From JAAFHB01 sp037133495 (lineage in GTDB: Bacteria > Bacteroidota > Bacteroidia > Bacteroidales > Prolixibacteraceae), in the NCBI GenBank assembly GCA_037133495.1, contig JBAXOA010000001.1, forward strand, positions 84,084 through 148,083: a stretch of DNA of 64,000 nucleotides, written 5' to 3'. The position numbers were made by a program, and so were the translations under genes. Under the pieces are notes generated by a model that did no database searches, had not been told where the DNA came from, and saw only the letters and a list, made by a program, of their open reading frames with translations. Positions 26,973 to 36,852 of this stretch are shown here, piece after piece. Every line of letters begins with the position of its first letter. The first letter of the stretch is position 1.

Positions 26973-27545
26973 TTAAAATTTTTTACTCAAATAGTCCTCG
27001 ATGGCCTTTGGGAAATAAGCATATTCAAGATCATGAATCCTTGCAGCGAGAGTATCTGCAGTATCTGTAGGAAATACCGGACATTTTACCTGCAGAAGAT
27101 GTTCTCCTTTGTCGTACTCGTTATTCACCAGATGGATTGTTATTCCAGATTCACGATCCTTGTTTCTGATCACTGCTTCATGAATAAAAGCCCCATACAT
27201 TCCTTTGCCGCCATAGGATGGGAGTAGTGCAGGATGAATGTTAATAATGGTAAACGCTTCAATAAATTCCGGTGGGATCAACCACAGAAAACCTGCCAAA
27301 ACAATTACGCTAATATTTCGCCGCTGAAGTTCCAGCAATAGATTATCAGAGCCAGCGTACTCTTCACGCTTAAAAAAGATCGGTTCCACTCCAAGGTTTT
27401 TAGCTCTTTGGAGCACAAAGGCGTCTCTTTTATTCGACCAGACTGAATCAATTCTTATATTTTGATGGTTTTCGAAGTAACGGATAATATTCCCGGCATT
27501 TGTACCCGATCCTGATGCAAAAATCGCTATGTTTTTCATTCCCAT
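26973..27545 (-). CDS. purN: Phosphoribosylglycinamide formyltransferase (PurN)
   Basis: Third step of de novo purine synthesis: transfers the formyl group of 10-formyl-THF to GAR. Motifs: IFASGSGTNAGNII (phosphate binding, about 7-20), the catalytic INIHPALLPSYGGKGMYG (Asn and His, about 102-119) and SGITIHLVNNEYDKGEHL with the catalytic Asp. The length is 190 residues. It heads the minus-strand series towards ldcA and yraN, and is divergent from acpP-fabF-rnc, an arrangement also found in other Bacteroidales. Confidence 0.97.
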   Translation of the reverse strand: MGMKNIAIFASGSGTNAGNIIRYFENHQNIRIDSVWSNKRDAFVLQRAKNLGVEPIFFKREEYAGSDNLLLELQRRNISVIVLAGFLWLIPPEFIEAFTIINIHPALLPSYGGKGMYGAFIHEAVIRNKDRESGITIHLVNNEYDKGEHLLQVKCPVFPTDTADTLAARIHDLEYAYFPKAIEDYLSKKF

Positions 27546-27747
27546 ACTATTACATGTGTTTATTTTTAGAACATTCGACCGAAATGTTTTAATTAAAATT
27601 ATTCTTCGTTATTTTCATACCTAATAGAATAGATTCTTGTCTAAATATTTGGAAGATAAAATCCTTTCTTTGTTTCTTTGCACTCGCTGAGCAATAAAAT
27701 CAGCGAGTAAATTTAGTAAATAGTATTAACGTAAAAATTAAAAAAAC

Positions 27748-27984
27748 ATGTCTGACATTTCAGGTAAAGTTAAAGCGATCATTGTTGACAAACTAGGAGT
27801 AGATGAAAGCGAAGTTACATCGGAAGCATCGTTCACAAACGATCTGGGTGCCGATTCTCTTGATACCGTTGAGTTAATTATGGAATTCGAAAAAGAATTC
27901 AACATTGCCATTCCTGATGATCAGGCTGAAAAGATCGGCACTGTAGGTGATGCAATAAACTATATCACAGAAAACGCGAAGTAA
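27748..27984 (+). CDS. acpP: Acyl carrier protein
   Basis: A 78-residue acidic carrier of fatty-acid synthesis. The phosphopantetheine attachment motif is NDLGADSLDTVELIMEFE with Ser37 as the modified residue. The rest (FNIAIPDDQAEKIGTVGDAINYI) is a standard four-helix ACP. It lies 37 bp ahead of fabF and is probably co-transcribed with fabF and rnc. A TTTCTTTG sequence about 70 bp upstream may be a degenerate -7 box. Confidence 0.98.
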   Translation: MSDISGKVKAIIVDKLGVDESEVTSEASFTNDLGADSLDTVELIMEFEKEFNIAIPDDQAEKIGTVGDAINYITENAK

Positions 27985-28021
27985 TCCTGATTTTCACTAA
28001 TAAAGGATTCAAAAGTTTACT

Positions 28022-29272
28022 ATGGAATTAAAACGAGTTGTTGTAACCGGATTTGGCACGATAAACCCGCTTGGTAAGAACATAGAAGAATTCTGGGAAA
28101 ATCTGTCAAATGGGGTTAGCGGTGCAGGTCCTATTACTCGATTTGATGCATCCAGATTCAAAACACAGTTTGCCTGCGAAGTAAAAAATTTTGACCCAGG
28201 AGAATACCTCGAAAAGAAAGAGGTTCACAAGCATGATTTATATGCTCAATTTGCATACATAGCTGCTGCTCAAGCAATTAAACATTCTGGGTTGGATCTT
28301 GAAAAAATCGACAAGGATGAAGTTGGTGTTATTTGGGGTGCAGGAATTGGCGGTTTAAATACTTTTTTACAATCCGTAACCGAGTATAACGCCAGTCCCG
28401 ACAATCCAAGATTTTCTCCATTTTTTATTCCTAAAATGATTGCCAACATGGCAAGCGGGAATATAGCTTTAAAATATGGTTTCCGCGGACCGACAATCAC
28501 TACAGTTACTGCCTGTGCATCTGCGACTCATGCCATGATTGATGCAGCTACATATATTCGGCTTGGAAAGGCTAATATTTTTGTTGCAGGTGGTTCTGAA
28601 TCAGCAATCAACGAAGCAGGTGTAGGCGGATTTAACGCTATGCGTGCTTTATCTACCCGAAATGATGATCCCAAAACAGCTTCAAGACCGTTCGACACCG
28701 GACGCGATGGATTTGTAATGGCTGAAGGTTCAGGCGCCCTGATTCTGGAAGAGTATGAGCACGCATTAAGACGTGGAGCAACCATGTATGCCGAATTGGT
28801 CGGAACAGGAATGTCAACCGATGCATATCACATGACTGCTCCGGATCCTGAAGGCGGAGGTGCTGCGCTAGTAATGCAAAGAGCATTGGATGATGCAGGT
28901 CTCAAACCATCGGATATTGATTACATTAATGTTCACGGAACTTCGACAGGACTAGGCGATATAGCAGAACCAAAAGCTATCCGCAGGGTATTTGGCGATC
29001 ACATCTACAAGCTCAGCATCAGTGCTACCAAGTCGATGACCGGACATTTATTGGGTGCGGCAGGAGCCGTTGAAGCCATTGCCTCTATTCTGGCAATGAG
29101 GGATGGAATCGTTCCCCCTACAATCAACCACTTTGAGCTTGACCCGGAAATTGATCCAGGGATTGACTTTACTTTTAACAAGGCTAAAAAACGCGAACTT
29201 AATTATGTTTTAAGTAACACTTTTGGGTTTGGCGGACATAATGGAACTGTAATCTTCAAAAAACTTTCTTAG
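28022..29272 (+). CDS. fabF: 3-oxoacyl-ACP synthase II (FabF)
   Basis: Condensing enzyme that elongates acyl-ACP with malonyl-ACP. The Cys-His-His catalytic set is complete: Cys165 in TVTACASATHA, His in NVHGTSTGLGD (about 305) and His in KSMTGHLLGAAGAVEA (about 342). Gly-rich closing motif SNTFGFGGHNGTVIF is present. The length of 416 residues is typical. It stands between acpP and rnc, a conserved order in many bacteria. Confidence 0.98.
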   Translation: MELKRVVVTGFGTINPLGKNIEEFWENLSNGVSGAGPITRFDASRFKTQFACEVKNFDPGEYLEKKEVHKHDLYAQFAYIAAAQAIKHSGLDLEKIDKDEVGVIWGAGIGGLNTFLQSVTEYNASPDNPRFSPFFIPKMIANMASGNIALKYGFRGPTITTVTACASATHAMIDAATYIRLGKANIFVAGGSESAINEAGVGGFNAMRALSTRNDDPKTASRPFDTGRDGFVMAEGSGALILEEYEHALRRGATMYAELVGTGMSTDAYHMTAPDPEGGGAALVMQRALDDAGLKPSDIDYINVHGTSTGLGDIAEPKAIRRVFGDHIYKLSISATKSMTGHLLGAAGAVEAIASILAMRDGIVPPTINHFELDPEIDPGIDFTFNKAKKRELNYVLSNTFGFGGHNGTVIFKKLS

Positions 29273-29276
29273 TAAA

Positions 29277-30017
29277 GTGCTACGAGATTTAAGGTATAGA
29301 ATAAAACTCCTCTCTTCTCCGAGAAAGGAGTTTTATTCATTTATAAAAGAGACAACCGGTTTTAGCCCTTTAAAACTCCGGCTTTATGATCTGGCATTTA
29401 TCCACAGATCAGTATCATCTTCTGACCTTATGGGCCAGCCAATTAACAACGAACGGCTTGAATATTTAGGCGATGCGGTACTGGGAGCAATTGTAGCAGA
29501 TTATCTTTATAATCGCTTTCCACATAAAGATGAAGGTTTCCTTACTCAATTGCGATCACGCATTGTCAACAGAAGCTTCCTTACCAAGTTAACCTTTAAA
29601 CTTGGCCTCAATCATTTTGTCAATTCCAATACAAATTCTGTCAACGAAACAAGCCATATCTATGGTGACGTATTCGAAGCATTTATAGGGGCAATATATC
29701 TCGACACAGGTTATCAGGGAGCAAAAAATTTCGTGATTAAAAAAGTTTTATCTACACATGTCGATATTCGCACCTTAGAGTTAAGTGACACAAACTATAA
29801 AAGTCAGCTCATAGAGTGGGGCCAGAAATACAAAAGAGAGGTGGAGTTCGACACCCGGGAAAACCTTGGCTCAAGCCCAAACATGATACCATTTATTTCC
29901 GTAATACGTATTGACGGAGAGGTTGTGGGAAAAGGTGAGGGCTATTCAAAAAAAGAAGCTCAGCAAAACTCGGCACGCAACGCATTAACAAAAACTGACA
30001 TCAATGATTTATCTTAA
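29277..30017 (+). CDS. rnc: Ribonuclease III
   Basis: Double-strand-specific endoribonuclease that processes rRNA precursors and regulates mRNAs. The signature NERLEYLGDAVLGAIVADY is at about 60-78, and the second acidic cluster GDVFEAFIGAIYLDTG near 126-141. The C-terminal dsRNA-binding domain starts near YKSQLIEWGQ and ends with GYSKKEAQQNSARNAL. The start appears to be GTG at 29277, 4 bp after the fabF stop; no in-frame ATG gives the complete N-terminal helix. The length is 246 residues. Confidence 0.96.
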   Translation: MLRDLRYRIKLLSSPRKEFYSFIKETTGFSPLKLRLYDLAFIHRSVSSSDLMGQPINNERLEYLGDAVLGAIVADYLYNRFPHKDEGFLTQLRSRIVNRSFLTKLTFKLGLNHFVNSNTNSVNETSHIYGDVFEAFIGAIYLDTGYQGAKNFVIKKVLSTHVDIRTLELSDTNYKSQLIEWGQKYKREVEFDTRENLGSSPNMIPFISVIRIDGEVVGKGEGYSKKEAQQNSARNALTKTDINDLS

Positions 30018-30106
30018 CAACCTTCCCTCTGAAGATAATATCAACTCCGTTTAAGTTCCTAAGTTAAATAATGTTAAGGAGAATTGCCTTAATTCATTAA
30101 TAGGTT

Positions 30107-30114
30107 TATCTTTG
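30107..30114 (+). promoter_or_regulatory. Promoter of the rprXY-like operon (TTG-N20-TATCTTTG)
   Basis: A -33 TTG at 30084-30086 and a perfect -7 box at 30107-30114 have correct spacing. The expected transcription start is at about 30119-30122, right at the ATG at 30120, so the message is leaderless or begins translation at the second ATG, 30132. Confidence 0.65.
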
Positions 30115-30119
30115 TTTCG

Positions 30120-31658
30120 ATGAGTAGAAAAATGATATATTCTCTGATTGTTGTAATGGCCATTGTTGCCATTTCATTGATAGGTGTGCAAATGTTGACG
30201 ATTAAGCATACAGCGGAACTTCAGGAGAAGAATTTCAGTACCCAGGTCTATAAAGCATTGCAGGATGTAACTGAAATGATTGATATCAGCGAGATCAATC
30301 AATTTTATGCACTCGATGCCGAGCAAAGTGACTGGCCGGTTAATTCGTCAGGATTATTCCCCAGTTCAGGACCGAATCTCCCTTCAAGCGCATTGGAATC
30401 GAGTGGCGAAATATCGGTTTACCGCAAATTTTCTGGTAGCAATGGTCAGTCCGGAATGAAGGAACCTTCAGGTTTTATTGCACAGGTTCAGATCCAAAGT
30501 TTTCAGCACGGATATAATAAAAAAAGCGCACAAGACGCACAAAAACTTAGGTACCAGATTTTTATGAAAGAACGGTCTGAATTGCCACTTTCATTAAGAA
30601 TCCCACCCGATATTTTGGCTCAGGCTTTGGATACTGCGCTGAAACGTAATGATATTATCCTTGATTACAGGTATACCGTATTGACACAGATCAATGGGAA
30701 AAATGCGAATATCATGGGGAGCAGGGATTATAGTCCCGGGAAAAAAATAAAACAATATAAAAAATTATTGTTAGCGGAAGATGATCCAGTTAAACCTGAT
30801 TATTTGTGTGTTTACTTTCCTGAGCAGAATCATAGCTTCTTTAAATCCACTTCATTTTTACTGGTTCCGTCATTGGTTCTCACTTTGATGATTATTGGTA
30901 TCTTTATTGTGACGCTCCAGATTATTCTACGCCAAAAGAAGATATCACAGATCAAAAATGACTTCATAAATAATATGACTCATGAGCTGAAAACACCAAT
31001 TGCCACCATTTCACTGGCTTCGCAGATGCTCCGGGATTCATCTGTCTCTTTACCTCAGACCACAATTGATCATATTTCTGGCGTGATTTTTGATGAGAGT
31101 AAGAGGTTAAGCAATCAGGTCGAAAAGGTTTTGCAGATGGCTGTTTTCAATGAAGGAAGGTTGAAATTAAAATTCACCCAGATTGATTTGAACAGCCTGG
31201 CTGAAACAGTGGCTTCAAATTTTGAAATCAGGGTAACGAATGAAAACGGTGAGTTGATGACTGATTTAAAAGCTGAAGATCCTTTTATCAGGGGAGACGA
31301 GGTTCATATCACGAATGTTATTTTCAATTTATTGGATAACGCCGTAAAATACGGTAAAGCAAATCCATTAATTGAACTTTCGACCGAAAACAGAAATGGA
31401 TGGGTTATTGTGCAGGTAAAAGACAATGGTATCGGAATTCCTAAGGAACATCAGTCAAAGATTTTTGAGCGTTTCTACAGAGTACCAACCGGGAATATTC
31501 ATAATGTAAAAGGATTTGGGCTTGGCCTTTCTTATGTCAAGCGAATTATTGACGTTCATAACGGCAGAATAAAAGTTGATAGTACTTTAGGGAAGGGTAC
31601 TCGCTTCAGATTATATTTCCCATTAAAAAATACTCAGAATTATGGAAAAGAAAATTAA
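30120..31658 (+). CDS. rprX: Membrane sensor histidine kinase (RprX-like)
   Basis: Class I histidine kinase. Two membrane segments (about 5-25 and 245-270) enclose a periplasmic sensor of about 215 residues. The H-box NDFINNMTHELKTPIATIS has the phospho-acceptor His at about 288. ATP-binding boxes follow: NLLDNAVKYG (N), VKDNGIGIPKEH (G1), FERFYRVP (F) and GFGLGLSYVKRI (G2). The gene overlaps its response regulator by 17 bp. Pair and order match RprX/RprY of Bacteroides. The stimulus is not known. Confidence 0.92.
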   Translation: MSRKMIYSLIVVMAIVAISLIGVQMLTIKHTAELQEKNFSTQVYKALQDVTEMIDISEINQFYALDAEQSDWPVNSSGLFPSSGPNLPSSALESSGEISVYRKFSGSNGQSGMKEPSGFIAQVQIQSFQHGYNKKSAQDAQKLRYQIFMKERSELPLSLRIPPDILAQALDTALKRNDIILDYRYTVLTQINGKNANIMGSRDYSPGKKIKQYKKLLLAEDDPVKPDYLCVYFPEQNHSFFKSTSFLLVPSLVLTLMIIGIFIVTLQIILRQKKISQIKNDFINNMTHELKTPIATISLASQMLRDSSVSLPQTTIDHISGVIFDESKRLSNQVEKVLQMAVFNEGRLKLKFTQIDLNSLAETVASNFEIRVTNENGELMTDLKAEDPFIRGDEVHITNVIFNLLDNAVKYGKANPLIELSTENRNGWVIVQVKDNGIGIPKEHQSKIFERFYRVPTGNIHNVKGFGLGLSYVKRIIDVHNGRIKVDSTLGKGTRFRLYFPLKNTQNYGKEN

Positions 31659-32328
31659 GGTGATTCTCACAGAGGATGACGAAAATCTTGGACTCTTGCT
31701 CAGAGAGTACCTTATTGCAAAAGGCTATGATACTGATCTTTATCCTGACGGCGAAGTTGCTTATAAAGGGTTTCAAAAGAATCAGTACGACCTTTGTATC
31801 TTTGATGTGATGATGCCAAAAAAAGATGGATTCACCTTAGCGAAAGAGATCCGAATGCTGAATTCTGATATTCCAATTATTTTTCTGACTGCAAAGAGCA
31901 TGAAAGAAGATGTGATTGAAGGTTTCAAAATAGGGGCAGACGACTATATGACCAAACCGTTTAGTATGGAGGAGCTGTTGTTTCGGATTGAAGCAATACT
32001 GCGCAGAATCAGCGGTGAAGGTGACAATTCTCAAACCACATTTAAATTGGGACGGTTTGTTTTTGATGCCCGCAAACAGACCTTATCTGATGGCAACGAT
32101 AATACCAAGCTAACGACTAAAGAAGCTGACTTGCTCAGACTGCTTTGTGTAAATGCCAATAAAATTCTCGAAAGAAACTTTGCACTGAAAACAATCTGGG
32201 TTGACGACAACTACTTTAATGCCCGAAGTATGGATGTCTATATTACCAAACTAAGAAAGCATTTAAAATCGGAAGAAGGCATTGAGATCATCAATGTTCA
32301 TGGTAAAGGCTACAAACTGATTGTATAA
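31642..32328 (+). CDS. rprY: OmpR-family response regulator (RprY-like)
   Basis: A 228-residue regulator. The receiver domain has acidic residues TEDDENLG and the phospho-acceptor Asp55 in CIFDVMMPKKDG, with Lys in TKPFSMEELL. The C-terminal winged helix (about 130-228) includes KLTTKEADLLRLL and the recognition part NARSMDVYITKLRKHL. The sequence closely resembles RprY of Bacteroides fragilis, as far as I can recall that protein. Translation is coupled to the kinase by the 17-bp overlap. Target genes are not identifiable here. Confidence 0.95.
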   Translation: MEKKIKVILTEDDENLGLLLREYLIAKGYDTDLYPDGEVAYKGFQKNQYDLCIFDVMMPKKDGFTLAKEIRMLNSDIPIIFLTAKSMKEDVIEGFKIGADDYMTKPFSMEELLFRIEAILRRISGEGDNSQTTFKLGRFVFDARKQTLSDGNDNTKLTTKEADLLRLLCVNANKILERNFALKTIWVDDNYFNARSMDVYITKLRKHLKSEEGIEIINVHGKGYKLIV

Positions 32329-32353
32329 AACAAACATTGCAATTATTATATAA

Positions 32354-32385
32354 AAGGAAGACCGGACAAATGTTCGGTCTTCCTT
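32354..32385. terminator. Bidirectional terminator between rprY and gdhA
   Basis: A 14-bp stem (AAGGAAGACCGGAC with GTTCGGTCTTCCTT, one G-U pair) has loop AAAT. It ends the plus-strand rprY message, and on the minus strand it is followed by TTATA after CCTT, so it may also end gdhA. Confidence 0.8.
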
Positions 32386-32440
32386 ATATAATTCAAGCTT
32401 TTAACCAATAAATTACTAAATTATTACATTGCTCATTTAC

Positions 32441-33781
32441 TTAAACCAGCCCTTGCGCGAGCATGGCTTCCGCAACTTTTACAAAACCACCAACATTAGC
32501 TCCTTTTACATAATTAATGTATCCGTCCGACTTGCCGTGGCTTGTGCAGGTGTCGTGAATATCCTGCATAATAAGATGAAGGCGCTTGTCAACTTCTTCG
32601 CTGGTCCAATTGTAGCGCATGCTGTTTTGCGACATCTCTAATCCCGAAACAGCTACTCCACCTGCATTAACAGCCTTCCCGGGAGCAAAAGTAAGTTGAT
32701 GATTGACCATATAGTTGACAGCATCAGAGGTACAACCCATATTGGAAACCTCAGCCACCAAAAAGCAGCCATTACTAATCAGCTTTTTGACATCCGATTC
32801 ATCAAGCTCATTTTGAGTTGCACATGGTAATGCAATATCTACTTTGGCATCCCATGGCTTGGCATCGGGGAAGAATTTTACGTTAAATTCTTCGGCATAT
32901 GGTGCAACAACATCATTGTTGCTCTCGCGTAACTCAAGCAAATAATCGACTTTTCTGCCGGTGATACCATCAGGATCGTAAATATATCCGTCAGGACCGG
33001 AAACCGTTACAACCTTACCGCCCAACTCATTGATTTTACAGATGGCGCCCCAGGCTACATTTCCAAAACCGGAAACGCTAAAAGTCTTTCCTTTTATGTC
33101 TTTACCCATCTCTTTTAACATATGCTCCACAAAATAAACAGCGCCATAGCCAGTGGCTTCAGGACGAATTAAAGATCCCCCCCATCCAAGTCCTTTTCCT
33201 GTAAGTACACCTGTAAATTCATTCCGGATTCGTTTATATTGTCCGAAAAGAAAACCAATCTCCCGTCCGCCCACTCCAATATCCCCGGCTGGAACATCGG
33301 TATTTGGACCAATATGCCGAAATAATTCAGTCATGAATGACTGGCAGAACCTCATGATCTCATTATCGCTTCGCCCCTTGGCGCTAAAATCCGAACCACC
33401 TTTACCTCCGCCCATTGGGAGCGTAGTCAGACTGTTTTTAAAGGTTTGTTCAAATCCCAAAAATTTCAAAATACTTAAAGTGACACTTTTATGAAACCGT
33501 AAGCCACCTTTATAGGGACCCAAAGCACTGTTGAATTCAACACGATAACCACGGTTAATTTCTACCTCTCCCTTGTCGTTACTCCAGGGAACCCTAAACA
33601 TAATCGTGCGTTCCGGCTCAACCATTCGCTCAAGAATTTTAGCGGCTTTATAACGCGGGTTGGCATCATAAACATCCCAAACAGATTCAACGACCTCTAA
33701 AACGGCCTGATGAAACTCAACTTCTCCCGGCGTACGTGATTTTAGCCCTTCCATAAAATTAGCTATTCCAATATTCATCAT
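32441..33781 (-). CDS. gdhA: Glutamate dehydrogenase (NADP-type, hexameric)
   Basis: Interconverts 2-oxoglutarate + ammonia and glutamate; central nitrogen assimilation. The catalytic Lys region PMGGGKGGSDFSAKG is at about 122-136. The substrate region PYKGGLRFHKSV precedes it. A Rossmann domain follows with FSVSGFGNVAWGAICKI. The length of 446 residues and sequence PAGDIGVGGREIGFLFGQYKR fit the bacterial small hexameric GDH. It is a single gene with its own promoter box and terminator. Confidence 0.97.
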   Translation of the reverse strand: MMNIGIANFMEGLKSRTPGEVEFHQAVLEVVESVWDVYDANPRYKAAKILERMVEPERTIMFRVPWSNDKGEVEINRGYRVEFNSALGPYKGGLRFHKSVTLSILKFLGFEQTFKNSLTTLPMGGGKGGSDFSAKGRSDNEIMRFCQSFMTELFRHIGPNTDVPAGDIGVGGREIGFLFGQYKRIRNEFTGVLTGKGLGWGGSLIRPEATGYGAVYFVEHMLKEMGKDIKGKTFSVSGFGNVAWGAICKINELGGKVVTVSGPDGYIYDPDGITGRKVDYLLELRESNNDVVAPYAEEFNVKFFPDAKPWDAKVDIALPCATQNELDESDVKKLISNGCFLVAEVSNMGCTSDAVNYMVNHQLTFAPGKAVNAGGVAVSGLEMSQNSMRYNWTSEEVDKRLHLIMQDIHDTCTSHGKSDGYINYVKGANVGGFVKVAEAMLAQGLV

Positions 33782-34140
33782 AATTATGTTTAAGTTATTG
33801 TTTACTCAGTCAAATCATTTTTATGCTCGATATGAACATTTAAACGTATTCAAATTTACAGATTTCTTTCCGATCGTACTGAAAAAGCGCCTAAATCAAT
33901 AAAACAGTATAAGTCTAATATACAGGCATATACTCTATTGCAAACAATGACAAATACTATGTTTTTACGTTTAACTGACAAATATCAGAATTCCCGGCGC
34001 ACAAATTTCCGCAAAAACATAATGTACAAAACAATGACACACCATTTTTTTACACAAATCTTTACCTTCACAAAGGATGAGAGCGAATAAAGCGTTAATT
34101 TCGCAACTTAATTGAATAAGAACGAATACGCTCAAAACTG
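33782..34140. other. 359-bp gene-free divergent intergenic region (gdhA / leuS)
   Basis: This AT-rich stretch holds divergent promoters and no ORF or RNA structure that I can recognise. For gdhA (minus strand) there is a -7 box TAAATTTG at 33851-33858. For leuS (plus strand) the best candidate is TAATTTCG at 34096-34103, one base off consensus; the identical octamer occurs upstream of the lipoprotein gene at 36997. Confidence 0.6.
33851..33858 (-). promoter_or_regulatory. -7 box (TAAATTTG) of gdhA
   Basis: Matches TAnnTTTG on the minus strand, 69 bp upstream of the gdhA ATG, implying a leader of roughly 60 nt. No obvious -33 partner. Confidence 0.4.
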
Positions 34141-36801
34141 ATGGATTACAATTTCAAAGAGATTGAAAAAAAATGGCAGGAATATTGGGCCAGCAACAAG
34201 ACTTTTAAGTCGGAAATAGACCTCTCAAAACCGAAATTCTATTGTCTTGATATGTTTCCCTACCCCTCGGGGGCAGGTTTGCATGTTGGCCATCCCGAAG
34301 GCTATACCGCTACCGATATCATATGTCGGTATAAGAGAGCGAATGGCTTTAATGTCCTTCATCCAATGGGCTGGGATGCATTTGGATTGCCCGCCGAGCA
34401 ATATGCCATTCAGACCGGAACCCATCCGGCTATTACAACTCAAAATAACTGCGATACTTTTCGACGTCAGATCCAGTCATTAGGTTTGAGTTACGACTGG
34501 GAGCGGGAAATTAACACCACAGACCCAAAATATTTCAAATGGACACAATGGATCTTTACCCGATTATTCAATACCTGGTTTGACAAGGAGCAAAATAAAG
34601 GAAGACTGATCAGTGAACTTCCGATACCTGATGCAATAAAGATGCAGGGAGAGACTGAAATTCAGAAATATATTTCAGGTAAACGACTTGCCTACTACGA
34701 TAATGCACAGGTTTGGTATTGCCGCAATTGCAAAACAGTTTGTGCCAATGAGGAAGTACTTAACGACGGATCGCACGAAAAATGCGGAACCAAGGAAGTA
34801 GAGCGCAGATACCTGAAACAGTGGATGCTGCGAATCCCTCATTACGCAGAACGATTATTGGAGGGGCTGGATCAGCTCGACTGGCCTGAGGGGGTTAAAG
34901 ATATGCAGCGCAACTGGATTGGCCGTTCAACAGGCGCGGAAGTTGATTTTGCAATTGATGGAACCACGCAAAAATTGCGGGTTTACACCACCCGTCCTGA
35001 CACCTTATTCGGTGCAACTTATATGGTTGTTGCTCCGGAGCACGAATTGGTGAACCAAATTACTACTGCCGGTCAACAGGAGGCAGTTAAAAATTATATC
35101 AGGAATGCCGCACTAAAGAGCGATCTTGACAGGACCGATCTTGCCAAAGGCAAAACAGGTGTATTCACAGGTCGCTATGCCATTAACCCTATTAACGGAG
35201 CAAAAATACAAATCTGGGTAGCCGACTATGTGCTAATGGGTTACGGGACTGGCGCGATAATGGCAGTTCCGGCACATGACACGCGAGACTTTGAATTTGC
35301 ACAAACTTTCAATATTCCCATCATCTGTATTCTCGATCCAAAGAATGCTTCCGATGACTTGCGAACAAAAGTATTGGCGGGTGAAGCCTGCTGGACAGAA
35401 GACGGTGCTTACATAAACTCTTCGAATAAAGAACTTGGCATTGTGATCGATGGACTTTCGAAAGAGGATGGTATCAAAACAGTTACCAGCTGGCTCGAAA
35501 CCAGCGGGCTTGGCCAATCAACGGTTAACTACAAATTACGCGATTGGTTATTCAGCCGCCAACGGTATTGGGGTGAGCCTTTTCCTGTGATTCACTGGGA
35601 AGATGGCGAAGTAAGCGTATTAGAAGATGATGAACTGCCACTTGCACTTCCCGTTGTTGAAAAATATCTGCCCGGAGAAACCGGTGAATCACCACTTTCG
35701 AATGCAGGTGACTGGCTGATTGTAACAGATAAAAATGGAAGAAAAGGACGTCGTGAAACCAACACCATGCCACAATGGGCTGGCTCATGCTGGTATTATC
35801 TTCGGTTTACTGATCCTAAAAATGATGAAGCACCTTTCAGTAAGATTGCCGAAAATTACTGGATGCCGGTAGATTTATATGTTGGCGGAGCGGAACACGC
35901 TGTTCTACATTTGCTTTATAGCCGCTTCTGGCATAAAGTTCTCTTCGACCTTGGGATTGTTTCTACCGCTGAACCGTTCCAAAAATTATTCAATCAGGGG
36001 ATGATCCTCGCATTTGCTTATGAAACAGCATCCGGATCGAAAGTGCCTTCAGATCAGGTAGAGGATCGCGAAGGAAAATACTTCAGCACAGTTACAGGTG
36101 AAGAGCTCAAACAGATTGTTGCAAAGATGTCGAAGTCACTGAAGAACGTGGTTAATCCCGATGATGTTGTTGTTAATTACGGAGCAGATGCATTGCGCCT
36201 TTTTGAAATGTTTATCGGCCCCCTCGACGCTACGAAACCCTGGACTGAAAACGGCGTTAAAGGCGTTTATAATTTCCTTCGCAGGGTTGTTGCTTTCTTT
36301 GGTGAAATGAATAATGTCGCAACCGGAGAAGAGTCGAAGGAGACGTTGAAAATTCTTCATCAGACCATCCGAAAGGTGAGTGACGATATCCGCGATATGA
36401 AATTTAACACTGCCATCTCGCAAATGATGGTCTTTACAAACCATTGCTACAAAGCCGGGAAGGTAAATCACGAAACGGCCGTGACTTTTTTCCAGCTTTT
36501 AGCACCTTTTGCACCACATCTTGCAGAAGAACTCTGGGAACTTTACGGGAACAAATCGGTTCTCAGCTTCCATACCTGGCCTGTTTTTGATGAATCATAT
36601 CTTGCAGAAGAGACCTTTGAATACCCGGTTTCATTTAACGGAAAGGCGCGGTTTAAAATTACGCTTGCCATCGATTTACCCAACAGCGACATCGAAAAAG
36701 CCGTTCTTGCCGACCAGCACACCGCTAAGTGGACAGAAGGAAAAACGATAGCCAAGATTATCATCGTACCTAATAAGATTGTCAATATTGTTGTGAAATA
36801 A
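34141..36801 (+). CDS. leuS: Leucyl-tRNA synthetase
   Basis: Class Ia synthetase charging tRNA-Leu. The HIGH-type motif is FPYPSGAGLHVGHPEGYT (about 39-56). The editing CP1 domain has the Thr-rich TTRPDTLFGATYMV and the conserved Asp in GAIMAVPAHDTRDFEFA. The KMSKS loop is AKMSKSLKNVVNP (about 660-672). Zn-type Cys occur in WYCRNCKTVC with CGTKEVERR. The length is 886 residues, in the expected range. It is a single gene ended by a terminator. Confidence 0.98.
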   Translation: MDYNFKEIEKKWQEYWASNKTFKSEIDLSKPKFYCLDMFPYPSGAGLHVGHPEGYTATDIICRYKRANGFNVLHPMGWDAFGLPAEQYAIQTGTHPAITTQNNCDTFRRQIQSLGLSYDWEREINTTDPKYFKWTQWIFTRLFNTWFDKEQNKGRLISELPIPDAIKMQGETEIQKYISGKRLAYYDNAQVWYCRNCKTVCANEEVLNDGSHEKCGTKEVERRYLKQWMLRIPHYAERLLEGLDQLDWPEGVKDMQRNWIGRSTGAEVDFAIDGTTQKLRVYTTRPDTLFGATYMVVAPEHELVNQITTAGQQEAVKNYIRNAALKSDLDRTDLAKGKTGVFTGRYAINPINGAKIQIWVADYVLMGYGTGAIMAVPAHDTRDFEFAQTFNIPIICILDPKNASDDLRTKVLAGEACWTEDGAYINSSNKELGIVIDGLSKEDGIKTVTSWLETSGLGQSTVNYKLRDWLFSRQRYWGEPFPVIHWEDGEVSVLEDDELPLALPVVEKYLPGETGESPLSNAGDWLIVTDKNGRKGRRETNTMPQWAGSCWYYLRFTDPKNDEAPFSKIAENYWMPVDLYVGGAEHAVLHLLYSRFWHKVLFDLGIVSTAEPFQKLFNQGMILAFAYETASGSKVPSDQVEDREGKYFSTVTGEELKQIVAKMSKSLKNVVNPDDVVVNYGADALRLFEMFIGPLDATKPWTENGVKGVYNFLRRVVAFFGEMNNVATGEESKETLKILHQTIRKVSDDIRDMKFNTAISQMMVFTNHCYKAGKVNHETAVTFFQLLAPFAPHLAEELWELYGNKSVLSFHTWPVFDESYLAEETFEYPVSFNGKARFKITLAIDLPNSDIEKAVLADQHTAKWTEGKTIAKIIIVPNKIVNIVVK

Positions 36802-36826
36802 CAGCTGATTATAAAATCCTCAGAGA

Positions 36827-36852
36827 GCCGATCCCGAAAAGGTCGGCCTTTT
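36827..36852 (+). terminator. Terminator of leuS
   Basis: GCCGATC and GGTCGGC pair (with one G-U) around a 7-nt loop and are followed by CTTTTTTG. It lies 26 bp past the leuS stop. Confidence 0.85.

Noticed and set aside
33782..34140. tRNA or small structured RNA in the gdhA/leuS gap
   Set aside because: No cloverleaf, GC-rich stems or terminator are visible; the stretch is plain AT-rich promoter DNA.
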